Source: Deltaproteobacteria bacterium
GTDB lineage: Bacteria > Desulfobacterota > GWC2-55-46
Assembly (NCBI GenBank): GCA_030646655.1
Contig: JAUSLB010000019.1
Span: 1-5,308 of the forward strand
Length of the DNA: 5,308 nucleotides
Direction of reading: 5' to 3'
Numbering within the stretch: the stretch's first letter is position 1; every line of letters begins with the position of its first letter. Below the pieces are notes generated by a model. The model did not search any database, was not told where the DNA came from, and was given only the letters and a program-made list of their open reading frames with translations. Shown here piece after piece: positions 1 to 5,123 of the stretch. A program made the position numbers and the translations under genes.

Positions 1-1
1 A

Positions 2-649
2 ATAACCTTCTTTATATTCTACAAGGCATACCAGAGGTTCTTCTCCCCCGAGCCGGTCGAGAGCGTTGGGTTGATAATCGTCGCCGTTATCGGGCTTCTC
101 GTAAACCTTATAGTGGCTTTGTGGCTGAGGAGGTTCGCGCAGACCGATCTGAACATAAAGAGCGCCTTCATCCATGTGATAGGGGACGCGGCCGCCTCCG
201 TAGGCGTAATAGCCGGCGCGGCGATTATCTATTATACCGGATGGTTTCAGGCCGACCCTCTTATAAGCGTACTCATCGGCGTTATCATCCTTTTCGGGAC
301 GATCGGCATAATGAAGGAGTCCTCCCACATACTCCTTGAGGGCGTGCCGAAGGAGATAGACTTCAATAAGGTGGTTGACGACATAAAGGCCCCGAGGGGC
401 GTGAGCGGGGTCCACAGCCTGCATATATGGTCGATATGCCACAACGTTTATGCTCTGAGCGCCCATATCGATATCACGCCTACGGAGAGGCGGAGGATGG
501 GTGAGATTTTCGGGGAAATTAATGAAAAACTTGCCCAAACCCACCATATCTTCTATACTACTTTACAGGCGGAATGTCTGGGGTGCGAGCAGAACGATGT
601 GTTAAGGAAGCTGGCGCACAAGGAACACAACCATAACCACCTGCATTAA
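2..649 (+). CDS. Cation diffusion facilitator (CDF) family metal exporter, 5'-truncated
   Basis: This is the C-terminal 215 residues of a CDF transporter, an inner-membrane antiporter that exports Zn2+, Co2+, Cd2+ or similar divalent ions in exchange for protons. The frame is open to the window edge, so the real start lies upstream; the TTG at 71 is internal. The visible part begins at the end of one membrane helix and a loop (FFSPEPVESVG), then a helix (IIVAVIGLLVNLIVALWL). The TM5 metal-site motif follows as HVIGD (H at 173-175, D four residues on, the family HxxxD), and then a further helix. The cytoplasmic domain carries the typical GV...VHSLHIWSI stretch and ends TTLQAE. The matching TM2 half-site is outside the window. 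The tail is rich in Cys and His (CLGCEQ, then HKEHNHNHLH), which suggests metal binding. The CzcD/ZitB type is likely, but the metal cannot be told from sequence. Confidence 0.93.
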   Translation: MTFFIFYKAYQRFFSPEPVESVGLIIVAVIGLLVNLIVALWLRRFAQTDLNIKSAFIHVIGDAAASVGVIAGAAIIYYTGWFQADPLISVLIGVIILFGTIGIMKESSHILLEGVPKEIDFNKVVDDIKAPRGVSGVHSLHIWSICHNVYALSAHIDITPTERRRMGEIFGEINEKLAQTHHIFYTTLQAECLGCEQNDVLRKLAHKEHNHNHLH

Positions 650-671
650 TTAGCCGAAAAGAAAAAAGCTT

Positions 672-705
672 AAGGCCGGGGCCGGAGCCTTCGTCAATTT
701 ATTTT
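672..705 (+). terminator. Weak terminator-like hairpin after the CDF gene
   Basis: AAGGC (672-676) can pair with GCCTT (687-691) around a G+C-rich loop that can partly pair itself. A T-rich stretch follows (AATTTATTTTC, about 696-706). Its place, just after the CDF stop and before the protease ribosome binding site, suits an intrinsic terminator. The stem is only 5 bp and the T run is broken, so read-through into the protease gene is quite possible. Confidence 0.35.
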
Positions 706-706
706 C

Positions 707-713
707 AAGGGGG
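707..713 (+). promoter_or_regulatory. Ribosome binding site of the Lon-like protease gene
   Basis: AAGGGGG lies four bases before the ATG at 718 and fixes that start. The protein that follows begins with the N-terminal segment expected of this family (PLPAEELSWRCDP), which supports the same choice. Confidence 0.75.
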
Positions 714-717
714 TAAT

Positions 718-3177
718 ATGCCGAAAGTGAATCCTTTACCAGCAGAAGAGCTCAGCTGGAGATGCGACCCTCGAAGCTTTCCCTTCAAGACCACCGGCGA
801 GATACCTTCCTTACAGGAGATAATAGGGCAGGAAAGGGCGATGAGGGCCATAGACTTCGGGCTCGGCGTTGCCAACCACAACTATAATATCTTTGTGCTG
901 GGCGAGAGCGGCACCGGGAAAAGCTCGACAATAAAGGACATAATCGAGGCAAAGGCAAAGAACGAGCCTGTGCCGGACGACTGGTGCTATGTGTTCAACT
1001 TCTCCGACCCGGATTCCCCTATGGCGATAAACCTGCCTCCGGGCAGCGGCTTCCTGCTTGCAGGAGACATGGACGAGCGCATAGAGGCTTTACGGAGGGA
1101 CATACCCAAGGTATTCGAGTCAAAGGACTACGAGAAGCACAGGGACGAGATACTCGAGGGCCAGCAGGAAAGGACCCGGGCTATATTCTTCAGGCTCGAG
1201 CAGAAGGCCCTTGAGAGGGGCTTTATACTTAAAAAGACCGTAAGCGGGCTCTCCGTCGTTCCGGCGCGCAACAACAAGGCGATGAGCCCGGAGGAGTTCA
1301 ATTCGCTGCCCGGCGAGAAGAAGGCGGCGGTAGAGCAGGAGCTCGTCATAATGCAGGATAAGCTCAGCGACGCCATCCGGGAGGCGCGCGTAATAGAGAA
1401 AGAGACGAAGGAGAGGATAAACGCGCTCGACCGGGAGGTCGTCCAGTATGTGGTTAACCCCCTTATCAACGAGCTTCTCGATAAATACAAGGCATTTAAG
1501 GGGGTCGTGGAGTTCCTCTATAAAGTTAAGGAGAATATCTTAGAAAACATTGACGACTTCAGGCCCAAGGAGGAGGTGCCCTTGACGCTCGGCGGAATAA
1601 GGCTCCAGAGGCCGGAGCCGACATTCGAGCGGTACAGGGTGAACCTCATCGTAAATAACAGGGACACCGAAGGCGCGCCGGTCGTCTTTGAGACCAACCC
1701 CACCTACTATAACCTCTTCGGGAGGATCGAGTACAGGGTGCAGTTCGGGGTGGCGATGACGGACTTCATGATGATAAAGGGGGGGAGCGTCCACAGGGCC
1801 AACGGGGGATACCTCATAGTCAACGCCTTCGACATCCTGAGGAATATCTTCGTCTATGATTCGATCAAGAGGACGCTTAAGAACGGGGAAGTAAGGATAG
1901 AGGACGTCTGGGAGCAGTACAGGCTCATATCCACGACCATGTTAAAGCCGGCGCCGATACCCGTCAATATAAAGCTCGTCGTTATCGGCGAGCCTTTTAT
2001 CTATTACCTCCTCTACAACCTCGACACCGAGTACAGGAAGCTGTTTAAGGTGAAGGCGGACTTCGATAATGTGATGGCGCGCGACGATTCCAACATACAG
2101 AAGTACGCGCACTTCATCGCCGCGAGGTGCAGGGAGGAGGGGCTGCTGCCTTTTGACCCTGCCGGCGTGGGCAAGATCATCGAGTCCGGCGCAAGGATGG
2201 CCGGGGATAAGGAGAAGCTCACGACGCGCTTCAACGATATTAAAAATCTGATAATAGAGGCGAGCTACTGGGCGGGGGTTGAGGGGGCAAATACGGTCTC
2301 GGCCTCCCATGTGGAGCGGGCTCAAAAAGAACGGATATACAGGAACTCGAAGATAGAGGACAAATTAAGGGAGTACATAAAGAACGACACGATAATGGTC
2401 GCTACCGTCGGGAGCGTCGTGGGGCAGGTGAACGGCATAGCTGTCCTCGACCCCGGAGATTACGCCTTCGGCAAGCCCTCGAGGATCACGGCGCGCACTT
2501 TTATGGGGGACGCAGGGGTCGTCAATATCGAGAGGGAGGTAAAGCTTAGCGGCCGCATCCACAACAAGGCCCTCATGATACTCACGAATTTTCTCGGCGA
2601 GAGGTTCGCACAGAACTACCCGCTGACGCTCTCTGCGTCGATAACGTTCGAGCAGCTCTACGAGGAGATCGAAGGCGACAGCGCCACCTGCACCGAGGTC
2701 TATGCGCTCCTGTCGAGCCTCTCGGCCCTTCCGCTCGATCAGGGGATAGCCGTAACAGGCTCGATGAACCAGAGGGGAGAGGTCCAGCCCATAGGGGGGG
2801 TGAACGAGAAGATAGAGGGGTTCTTCGAGGTGTGCATGGCAAAAGGGCTTACGGGCAAACAGGGGGTCATAATACCCAAGAGGAACGTAAGGAACCTGAT
2901 GCTCAAGAAAGAGGTTATCGAGGCGGTAAGGGAAGGGAGGTTCTCCGTCTACCCCATAGAGATGGTCGATGAGGGCATGGAGATACTTGCCGGGACGCCT
3001 GTAGGCGAGAGGGATTCTAACGGAAAATTCCCCGAAGGGACGGTAAACCATCTGGTGGAGAAGAAGCTTCTTAGGCTTGCCAAGGGCTTAAAGGAGTTCG
3101 GCAGGGCCCCGGAGAAAAAGCCTAAGGCCGAAGAGGAGAAAAAAGATAAGGCAGAGGACGCAAAAAAGGATTTTTAA
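718..3177 (+). CDS. Lon-family ATP-dependent protease, LonB-like (AAA_32 plus Lon protease domain)
   Basis: An 819-residue ATP-dependent serine protease, probably cytosolic since no membrane segment or signal peptide is seen. It lacks the N-terminal substrate domain of classical Lon. The order is: a short family-typical N-terminus (LSWRCDP); P-loop GESGTGKS at residues 62-69; a long charged, probably coiled-coil insertion at about 110-280; the HRANGGYLIV block at 359-368, at the Walker B position; a likely arginine-finger region (EYRKLFKVKADFD); and a sensor-2-like arginine R504 in KLTTRFNDI. The Lon protease domain spans about 565-757. Its catalytic Ser655 lies in EGDSAT and Lys698 in GGVNEKIEG. 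The 43-residue spacing of this dyad equals that of E. coli Lon (S679/K722). The last 23 or so residues are a Lys/Glu-rich tail. These proteins are thought to degrade damaged or regulatory proteins; the substrates here are unknown. An asparagine (N369) stands where Walker B usually has an acidic residue. The gene is fused end to end with queE and so is probably co-expressed with it. Confidence 0.95.
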   Translation: MPKVNPLPAEELSWRCDPRSFPFKTTGEIPSLQEIIGQERAMRAIDFGLGVANHNYNIFVLGESGTGKSSTIKDIIEAKAKNEPVPDDWCYVFNFSDPDSPMAINLPPGSGFLLAGDMDERIEALRRDIPKVFESKDYEKHRDEILEGQQERTRAIFFRLEQKALERGFILKKTVSGLSVVPARNNKAMSPEEFNSLPGEKKAAVEQELVIMQDKLSDAIREARVIEKETKERINALDREVVQYVVNPLINELLDKYKAFKGVVEFLYKVKENILENIDDFRPKEEVPLTLGGIRLQRPEPTFERYRVNLIVNNRDTEGAPVVFETNPTYYNLFGRIEYRVQFGVAMTDFMMIKGGSVHRANGGYLIVNAFDILRNIFVYDSIKRTLKNGEVRIEDVWEQYRLISTTMLKPAPIPVNIKLVVIGEPFIYYLLYNLDTEYRKLFKVKADFDNVMARDDSNIQKYAHFIAARCREEGLLPFDPAGVGKIIESGARMAGDKEKLTTRFNDIKNLIIEASYWAGVEGANTVSASHVERAQKERIYRNSKIEDKLREYIKNDTIMVATVGSVVGQVNGIAVLDPGDYAFGKPSRITARTFMGDAGVVNIEREVKLSGRIHNKALMILTNFLGERFAQNYPLTLSASITFEQLYEEIEGDSATCTEVYALLSSLSALPLDQGIAVTGSMNQRGEVQPIGGVNEKIEGFFEVCMAKGLTGKQGVIIPKRNVRNLMLKKEVIEAVREGRFSVYPIEMVDEGMEILAGTPVGERDSNGKFPEGTVNHLVEKKLLRLAKGLKEFGRAPEKKPKAEEEKKDKAEDAKKDF
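3166..3170 (+). promoter_or_regulatory. queE ribosome binding site inside the protease gene
   Basis: AAGGA lies seven bases before the queE ATG, within the last codons of the protease gene (the KKDF end). Ribosomes finishing the protease would therefore terminate right at the queE start, as expected for translational coupling. Confidence 0.7.
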
Positions 3178-3816
3178 ATGTTTGTAAGCGAGATATTTTT
3201 AAGCATACAGGGGGAATCGACCTACGCCGGGCTTCCGTGCATATTCATAAGGCTTGCCGGGTGCAACCTTACCTGCTCATGGTGCGATACGTCTTACGCG
3301 CAAGTGACCGAAGGCTCAAATGAGCTTAAGATAGACGAAATAGTCAAAGAGGTAAAGAGGTATAACTGCAGGCTCGTAGAGATAACCGGCGGCGAGCCGC
3401 TGATGCAGACGGACGCGGGAGGGCTCGCCAAAAAATTATTGGACGAGGGCTTCAGGGTATTGATCGAGACGAACGGGAGCGTAAGCCTGGAGGGGCTCGA
3501 TAAAAGGGCGGTAAAGATAGTCGATATCAAATGCCCGTCGAGCGGGCACGGGGGCTCGTTCCTCCTTAAGAACCTCGATTACCTGACCTCTGACGACGAG
3601 GTCAAGTTCGTAATAGGCGACAGGAACGATTACGACGGCGCGAAAAAGTTCCTTGAGGAGTACATCAAGGACAGGACCGTCAATGTCCTCTTCGCGCCCG
3701 TAAGGCCAGCTCTCGAGCCGAAGGCGCTGGCCGACTGGATACTCAATGACAGCCTCAGGGTAAGGCTCCAGCTCCAGCTACACACCTACATCTGGGACGG
3801 CGAGAGGGGAAGGTAG
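3178..3816 (+). CDS. queE: 7-carboxy-7-deazaguanine synthase (radical SAM)
   Basis: A 212-residue radical SAM enzyme of the usual QueE length. It rearranges 6-carboxy-5,6,7,8-tetrahydropterin to 7-carboxy-7-deazaguanine, the step before QueC makes preQ0 on the way to queuosine in tRNA (or 7-deazaguanine in DNA in some systems). The N-terminus SIQGEST with YAGLPCIFIRLAGC is diagnostic of the family. The [4Fe-4S] cluster cysteines are C29, C33 and C36 in a canonical CxxxCxxC. The SAM-binding GGEP sits at 71-74. The C-terminal LQLQLHTYIW is also typical. The ATG directly follows the protease TAA with no base between, and a ribosome binding site lies at 3166-3170. The partners queD and queC are not in the window. 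Nothing nearby points to DNA modification, so tRNA queuosine synthesis is the default reading. All key residues seem present. Confidence 0.96.
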   Translation: MFVSEIFLSIQGESTYAGLPCIFIRLAGCNLTCSWCDTSYAQVTEGSNELKIDEIVKEVKRYNCRLVEITGGEPLMQTDAGGLAKKLLDEGFRVLIETNGSVSLEGLDKRAVKIVDIKCPSSGHGGSFLLKNLDYLTSDDEVKFVIGDRNDYDGAKKFLEEYIKDRTVNVLFAPVRPALEPKALADWILNDSLRVRLQLQLHTYIWDGERGR

Positions 3817-3820
3817 GATT

Positions 3821-3850
3821 TATCAGGTTGCTTCAAGCCGCAACCTGATA
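3821..3850. repeat. Perfect 11-bp inverted repeat just after queE
   Basis: TATCAGGTTGC (3821-3831) and its exact complement GCAACCTGATA (3840-3850) flank an 8-base loop. It begins four bases after the queE stop, so it could act as a transcript 3'-end stabiliser. No T run follows on either strand, so it is not a standard intrinsic terminator. A REP-like palindrome is the alternative. Confidence 0.8.
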
Positions 3851-3880
3851 GGCAATCACCATGATGGGGGAAGGATTGCC
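3851..3880. repeat. 7-bp inverted repeat abutting the previous hairpin
   Basis: GGCAATC (3851-3857) pairs with GATTGCC (3874-3880) across 16 bases. It starts on the very next base after the hairpin at 3821-3850 and has the same 30-base length. The pairing is modest alone; the exact adjacency is what makes it notable. Confidence 0.6.
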
Positions 3881-3946
3881 AAATTACGAGACCGAAAAGT
3901 CGAGCAATTTGTAAGGATTGGACGGGTTCACTCCGGCCAAATCGTG

Positions 3947-3977
3947 GCTGAAAAAGTCCAGGACGGACTTTTTCAGC
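3947..3977. repeat. Perfect 13-bp hairpin, REP-like
   Basis: GCTGAAAAAGTCC (3947-3959) and GGACTTTTTCAGC (3965-3977) are exact complements around the 5-base loop AGGAC. The T tract is inside the stem rather than after it, so an intrinsic terminator is unlikely. The form (a short perfect palindrome in a spacer, with a further partly palindromic stretch to its right at 3986-4001) is like bacterial REP or MITE-derived sequences. Copy number elsewhere cannot be seen from this window. Confidence 0.8.
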
Positions 3978-4031
3978 ATCCTGTTAGGCTGAGCTTCGCC
4001 TCCTCCTGAACCCCGCATTTTTTTATGGTGA

Positions 4032-4070
4032 AGGGACTTTTAAACCCCGGACGCATTTAAAAAGAGTCCT
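4032..4070. repeat. Imperfect inverted repeat with A/T-rich inner stem
   Basis: TTTTAAA (4038-4044) pairs with TTTAAAA (4056-4062) across an 11-base G+C-rich loop. The outer parts AGGGAC (4032-4037) and GTCCT (4066-4070) pair with bulges. GTTTTG follows, so a weak terminator on the plus strand is possible, but the stem is interrupted. Confidence 0.4.
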
Positions 4071-4085
4071 GTTTTGTGGTAATAT
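4057..4085 (+). promoter_or_regulatory. Candidate extended -10 promoter for the Ccs gene
   Basis: TGGTAATAT at 4077-4085 matches an extended -10 (TGN followed by TAATAT, close to TATAAT). The -35 position about 17 bases upstream is poor (TTAAAA at 4057-4062). If used, transcription would begin near 4092 and give a leader of about 170 bases with several hairpins. This rests on motif match only. Confidence 0.3.
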
Positions 4086-4092
4086 GAAGTGC

Positions 4093-4113
4093 CTGAGCTG
4101 GAACCCAGCTCAG
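4093..4113. repeat. Perfect 9-bp hairpin with 3-base loop
   Basis: CTGAGCTGG (4093-4101) and CCAGCTCAG (4105-4113) are exact complements around AAC. No T run follows. It would be the first structure in the transcript if the promoter candidate just upstream is real. Confidence 0.7.
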
Positions 4114-4161
4114 CGTGCCGAGGGTTTAGCGGGCTAAAAAAATTGACTTTCCTTACATTTC

Positions 4162-4192
4162 GAAGATCCCACGGCTTCCCGCAGGGGTCTTC
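4162..4192. repeat. 9-bp hairpin with nested inner stem
   Basis: GAAGATCCC (4162-4170) pairs with GGGGTCTTC (4184-4192) with a single T-G wobble. Inside the loop CGG (4172-4174) pairs with CCG (4179-4181) around CTTC. It is joined without a gap to the next hairpin, which starts at 4193. Confidence 0.7.
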
Positions 4193-4249
4193 AATCCCCA
4201 AATCCTGCCTCTCCCCTTTGGGAGAGGTCAGGTGAGGGGATTTTATTTG
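4193..4249 (+). promoter_or_regulatory. Long composite hairpin with T-rich tail just before the Ccs gene (attenuator-like or REP-like)
   Basis: The outer stem AATCCCC (4193-4199)/GGGGATT (4236-4242) encloses CCTG (4204-4207)/CAGG (4229-4232) and, after a one-base bulge, CCTCTCCC (4208-4215)/GGGAGAGG (4220-4227) around a 4-base loop CTTT. That is 19 pairs in all. TTTTATTT (4241-4248) overlaps and follows the stem, giving it the shape of an intrinsic terminator. It ends about ten bases before the ribosome binding site, so it could attenuate transcription of the Ccs gene. The CTCTCCC...GGGAGAGG core with GTGAGGGG also resembles palindromic repeats scattered through many bacterial genomes, so a repeat with no regulatory role is a serious alternative. 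Confidence 0.55.
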
Positions 4250-4264
4250 ACAGGACTATAGAAG

Positions 4265-5047
4265 ATGAAGCCATATCTTTTCGCCTCTTTCGCGCTCTAC
4301 GCAGTAAGCCTGCTGGCCGTCCTTTTATCCCGTTTAATAAGGAATCAGCGGCTTGAGGCCGTCTCAAAAGCCTTGATTACCGCCGGGCTCCTCGCGCACT
4401 CCGCGGGCTTAATCGAGCGGATATACTCAACAGGCCACGCGCCGATGGCATCGATGTATGAGACGCTGGTATTCTACAGCTGGGCCACTGTGCTCGTAAG
4501 CGTCATAGTAATCTTCAGGTACAGAGAGCGCGTTACAGAGCTTGTTACAGTGCCTATAGCGATGCTCGCCATAGTTTTCGCCCTCGTGAACGAAAAGCCG
4601 GGCGGCCCGCTTACGCTTATCCTAAAGACGCGCTGGTTCGAGACGCATGTGACGGCCTCGTTCGCGGCTTACGCCCTTTTTACCCTCGCCTTCTCAGGCG
4701 CGATCCTCTATCTGATGAATAATCGGAGGGGGGCCTCAACGGAGGCGCTCCGCAAATATCAGGAGATAGCCGGAAGGTCGATCCTCTGGGGGTTCTTCTT
4801 CTTCTCCGCCTCGATGTTCGCGGGCGCTGTCTGGGCGTATCTTGCCTGGGGGACCTACTGGATGTGGGAGCCGAAGATAATCTGGTCTTTTATCGTATGG
4901 TTCTACTACGCGGGCGCCATGCACGCCTATTTCGTGAAGGAGTGGAGGGGGACGGGGCTGTCAATAGCTACGGTAATAGGGTTCTTCGTGACGCTTTTCA
5001 CTTACCTCGGGGTATCGCTCCTCATGAAGAGCAGCCACAGCTTTTAA
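4265..5047 (+). CDS. Cytochrome c biogenesis protein CcsA/CcsB (ResC) family, haem-handling membrane protein
   Basis: A 260-residue integral membrane protein with about eight hydrophobic helices (roughly 4-23, 34-52, 66-85, 93-109, 126-151, 171-193, 206-224, 233-254). In system II cytochrome c maturation, the CcsA/ResC protein works with CcsB/ResB to carry haem across the membrane and attach it to apocytochromes. Family marks are AHSAGL (H45), PMASMYETLVFYSW, ETHVTASFAAY (H128), GAVWA, the tryptophan-rich WWD-type block WGTYWMWEPK at 195-204, and AGAMHAYF (H220). H45, H128 and H220 correspond to the conserved haem-ligand or structural histidines. The block has Glu202 where the family usually has Asp, and PKII instead of PKE. 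At 260 residues it is slightly shorter than many relatives. The start is supported by AGGA at 4252-4255, nine bases upstream. No resB or hemA is adjacent in the window, unlike in many genomes. Naming differs between databases (ccsA, ccsB, resC), so I give no symbol. Confidence 0.92.
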   Translation: MKPYLFASFALYAVSLLAVLLSRLIRNQRLEAVSKALITAGLLAHSAGLIERIYSTGHAPMASMYETLVFYSWATVLVSVIVIFRYRERVTELVTVPIAMLAIVFALVNEKPGGPLTLILKTRWFETHVTASFAAYALFTLAFSGAILYLMNNRRGASTEALRKYQEIAGRSILWGFFFFSASMFAGAVWAYLAWGTYWMWEPKIIWSFIVWFYYAGAMHAYFVKEWRGTGLSIATVIGFFVTLFTYLGVSLLMKSSHSF

Positions 5048-5061
5048 ACAGTTAATTTGCA

Positions 5062-5097
5062 ATGCCTTTTTGCGCAACCCGTTGCGCTTTTGGGCAT
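5062..5097 (+). terminator. Intrinsic terminator after the Ccs gene
   Basis: GCGCAAC (5072-5078) pairs with GTTGCGC (5081-5087), in practice 6 bp with a 4-base loop, and TTTT follows (5088-5091). An outer pairing ATGCC (5062-5066)/GGCAT (5093-5097) could extend it. It starts 15 bases after the Ccs stop. T runs flank the stem on the plus strand only, so it serves the plus-strand gene rather than the converging minus-strand gene. Confidence 0.55.
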
Positions 5098-5123
5098 GGG
5101 GAACAGGGGGATTATATTCTTTT

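Larger units (their letters stand above)
3817..4264. other. Gene-free, hairpin-rich intergenic region between queE and the Ccs gene
   Basis: This 448-base spacer holds no convincing gene on either strand. It contains at least six inverted repeats: 3821-3850, 3851-3880, 3947-3977, 4093-4113, 4162-4192 and 4193-4242, plus an imperfect one at 4032-4070 and a small one near 4125-4137. A weak extended -10 promoter candidate lies at 4077-4085. The density of perfect stems far exceeds that of the other intergenic gaps here. Two readings fit: accumulated REP/MITE-type palindromes, or a promoter and structured leader for the downstream gene in the right-hand half. The region is interrupted by no recognisable transposase. 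Confidence 0.8.

Noticed and set aside
71..649. CDF gene starting at the TTG at 71
   Set aside because: The same frame stays open upstream to base 2 and encodes matching CDF sequence, so the TTG is internal and the gene is truncated by the window edge.
2365..3051. A 228-codon open frame on the minus strand opposite the protease gene
   Set aside because: It lies wholly within the conserved Lon protease region on the other strand, and its translation is rich in Pro, Arg and Leu with no domain pattern; it is a shadow of the G/C-biased third positions.
3861..3914. A 17-codon ORF (MMGEGLPNYETEKSSNL) after queE
   Set aside because: It has no ribosome binding site, overlaps the hairpin at 3851-3880 and is too short to judge; the similar stop-free stretch in another frame to about 4008 also lacks a start signal.
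3913..3946. Possible tRNA T-arm (GGTTCACTCC)
   Set aside because: The flanking bases do not form a 5-bp T stem and no cloverleaf or acceptor stem can be drawn around it.
4143..4171. TTGACT at 4143 as a -35 promoter element
   Set aside because: No -10-like hexamer lies 16-18 bases downstream; the positions hold GATCCC-like sequence inside a hairpin arm.
3817..4264. CRISPR array
   Set aside because: The repeats are inverted and differ from one another; there are no regularly spaced direct repeats.
4247..4279. TTGACA at 4247 as a -35 element
   Set aside because: A matching -10 would fall inside the Ccs coding region and the best candidate is too far away (about 21 bases).
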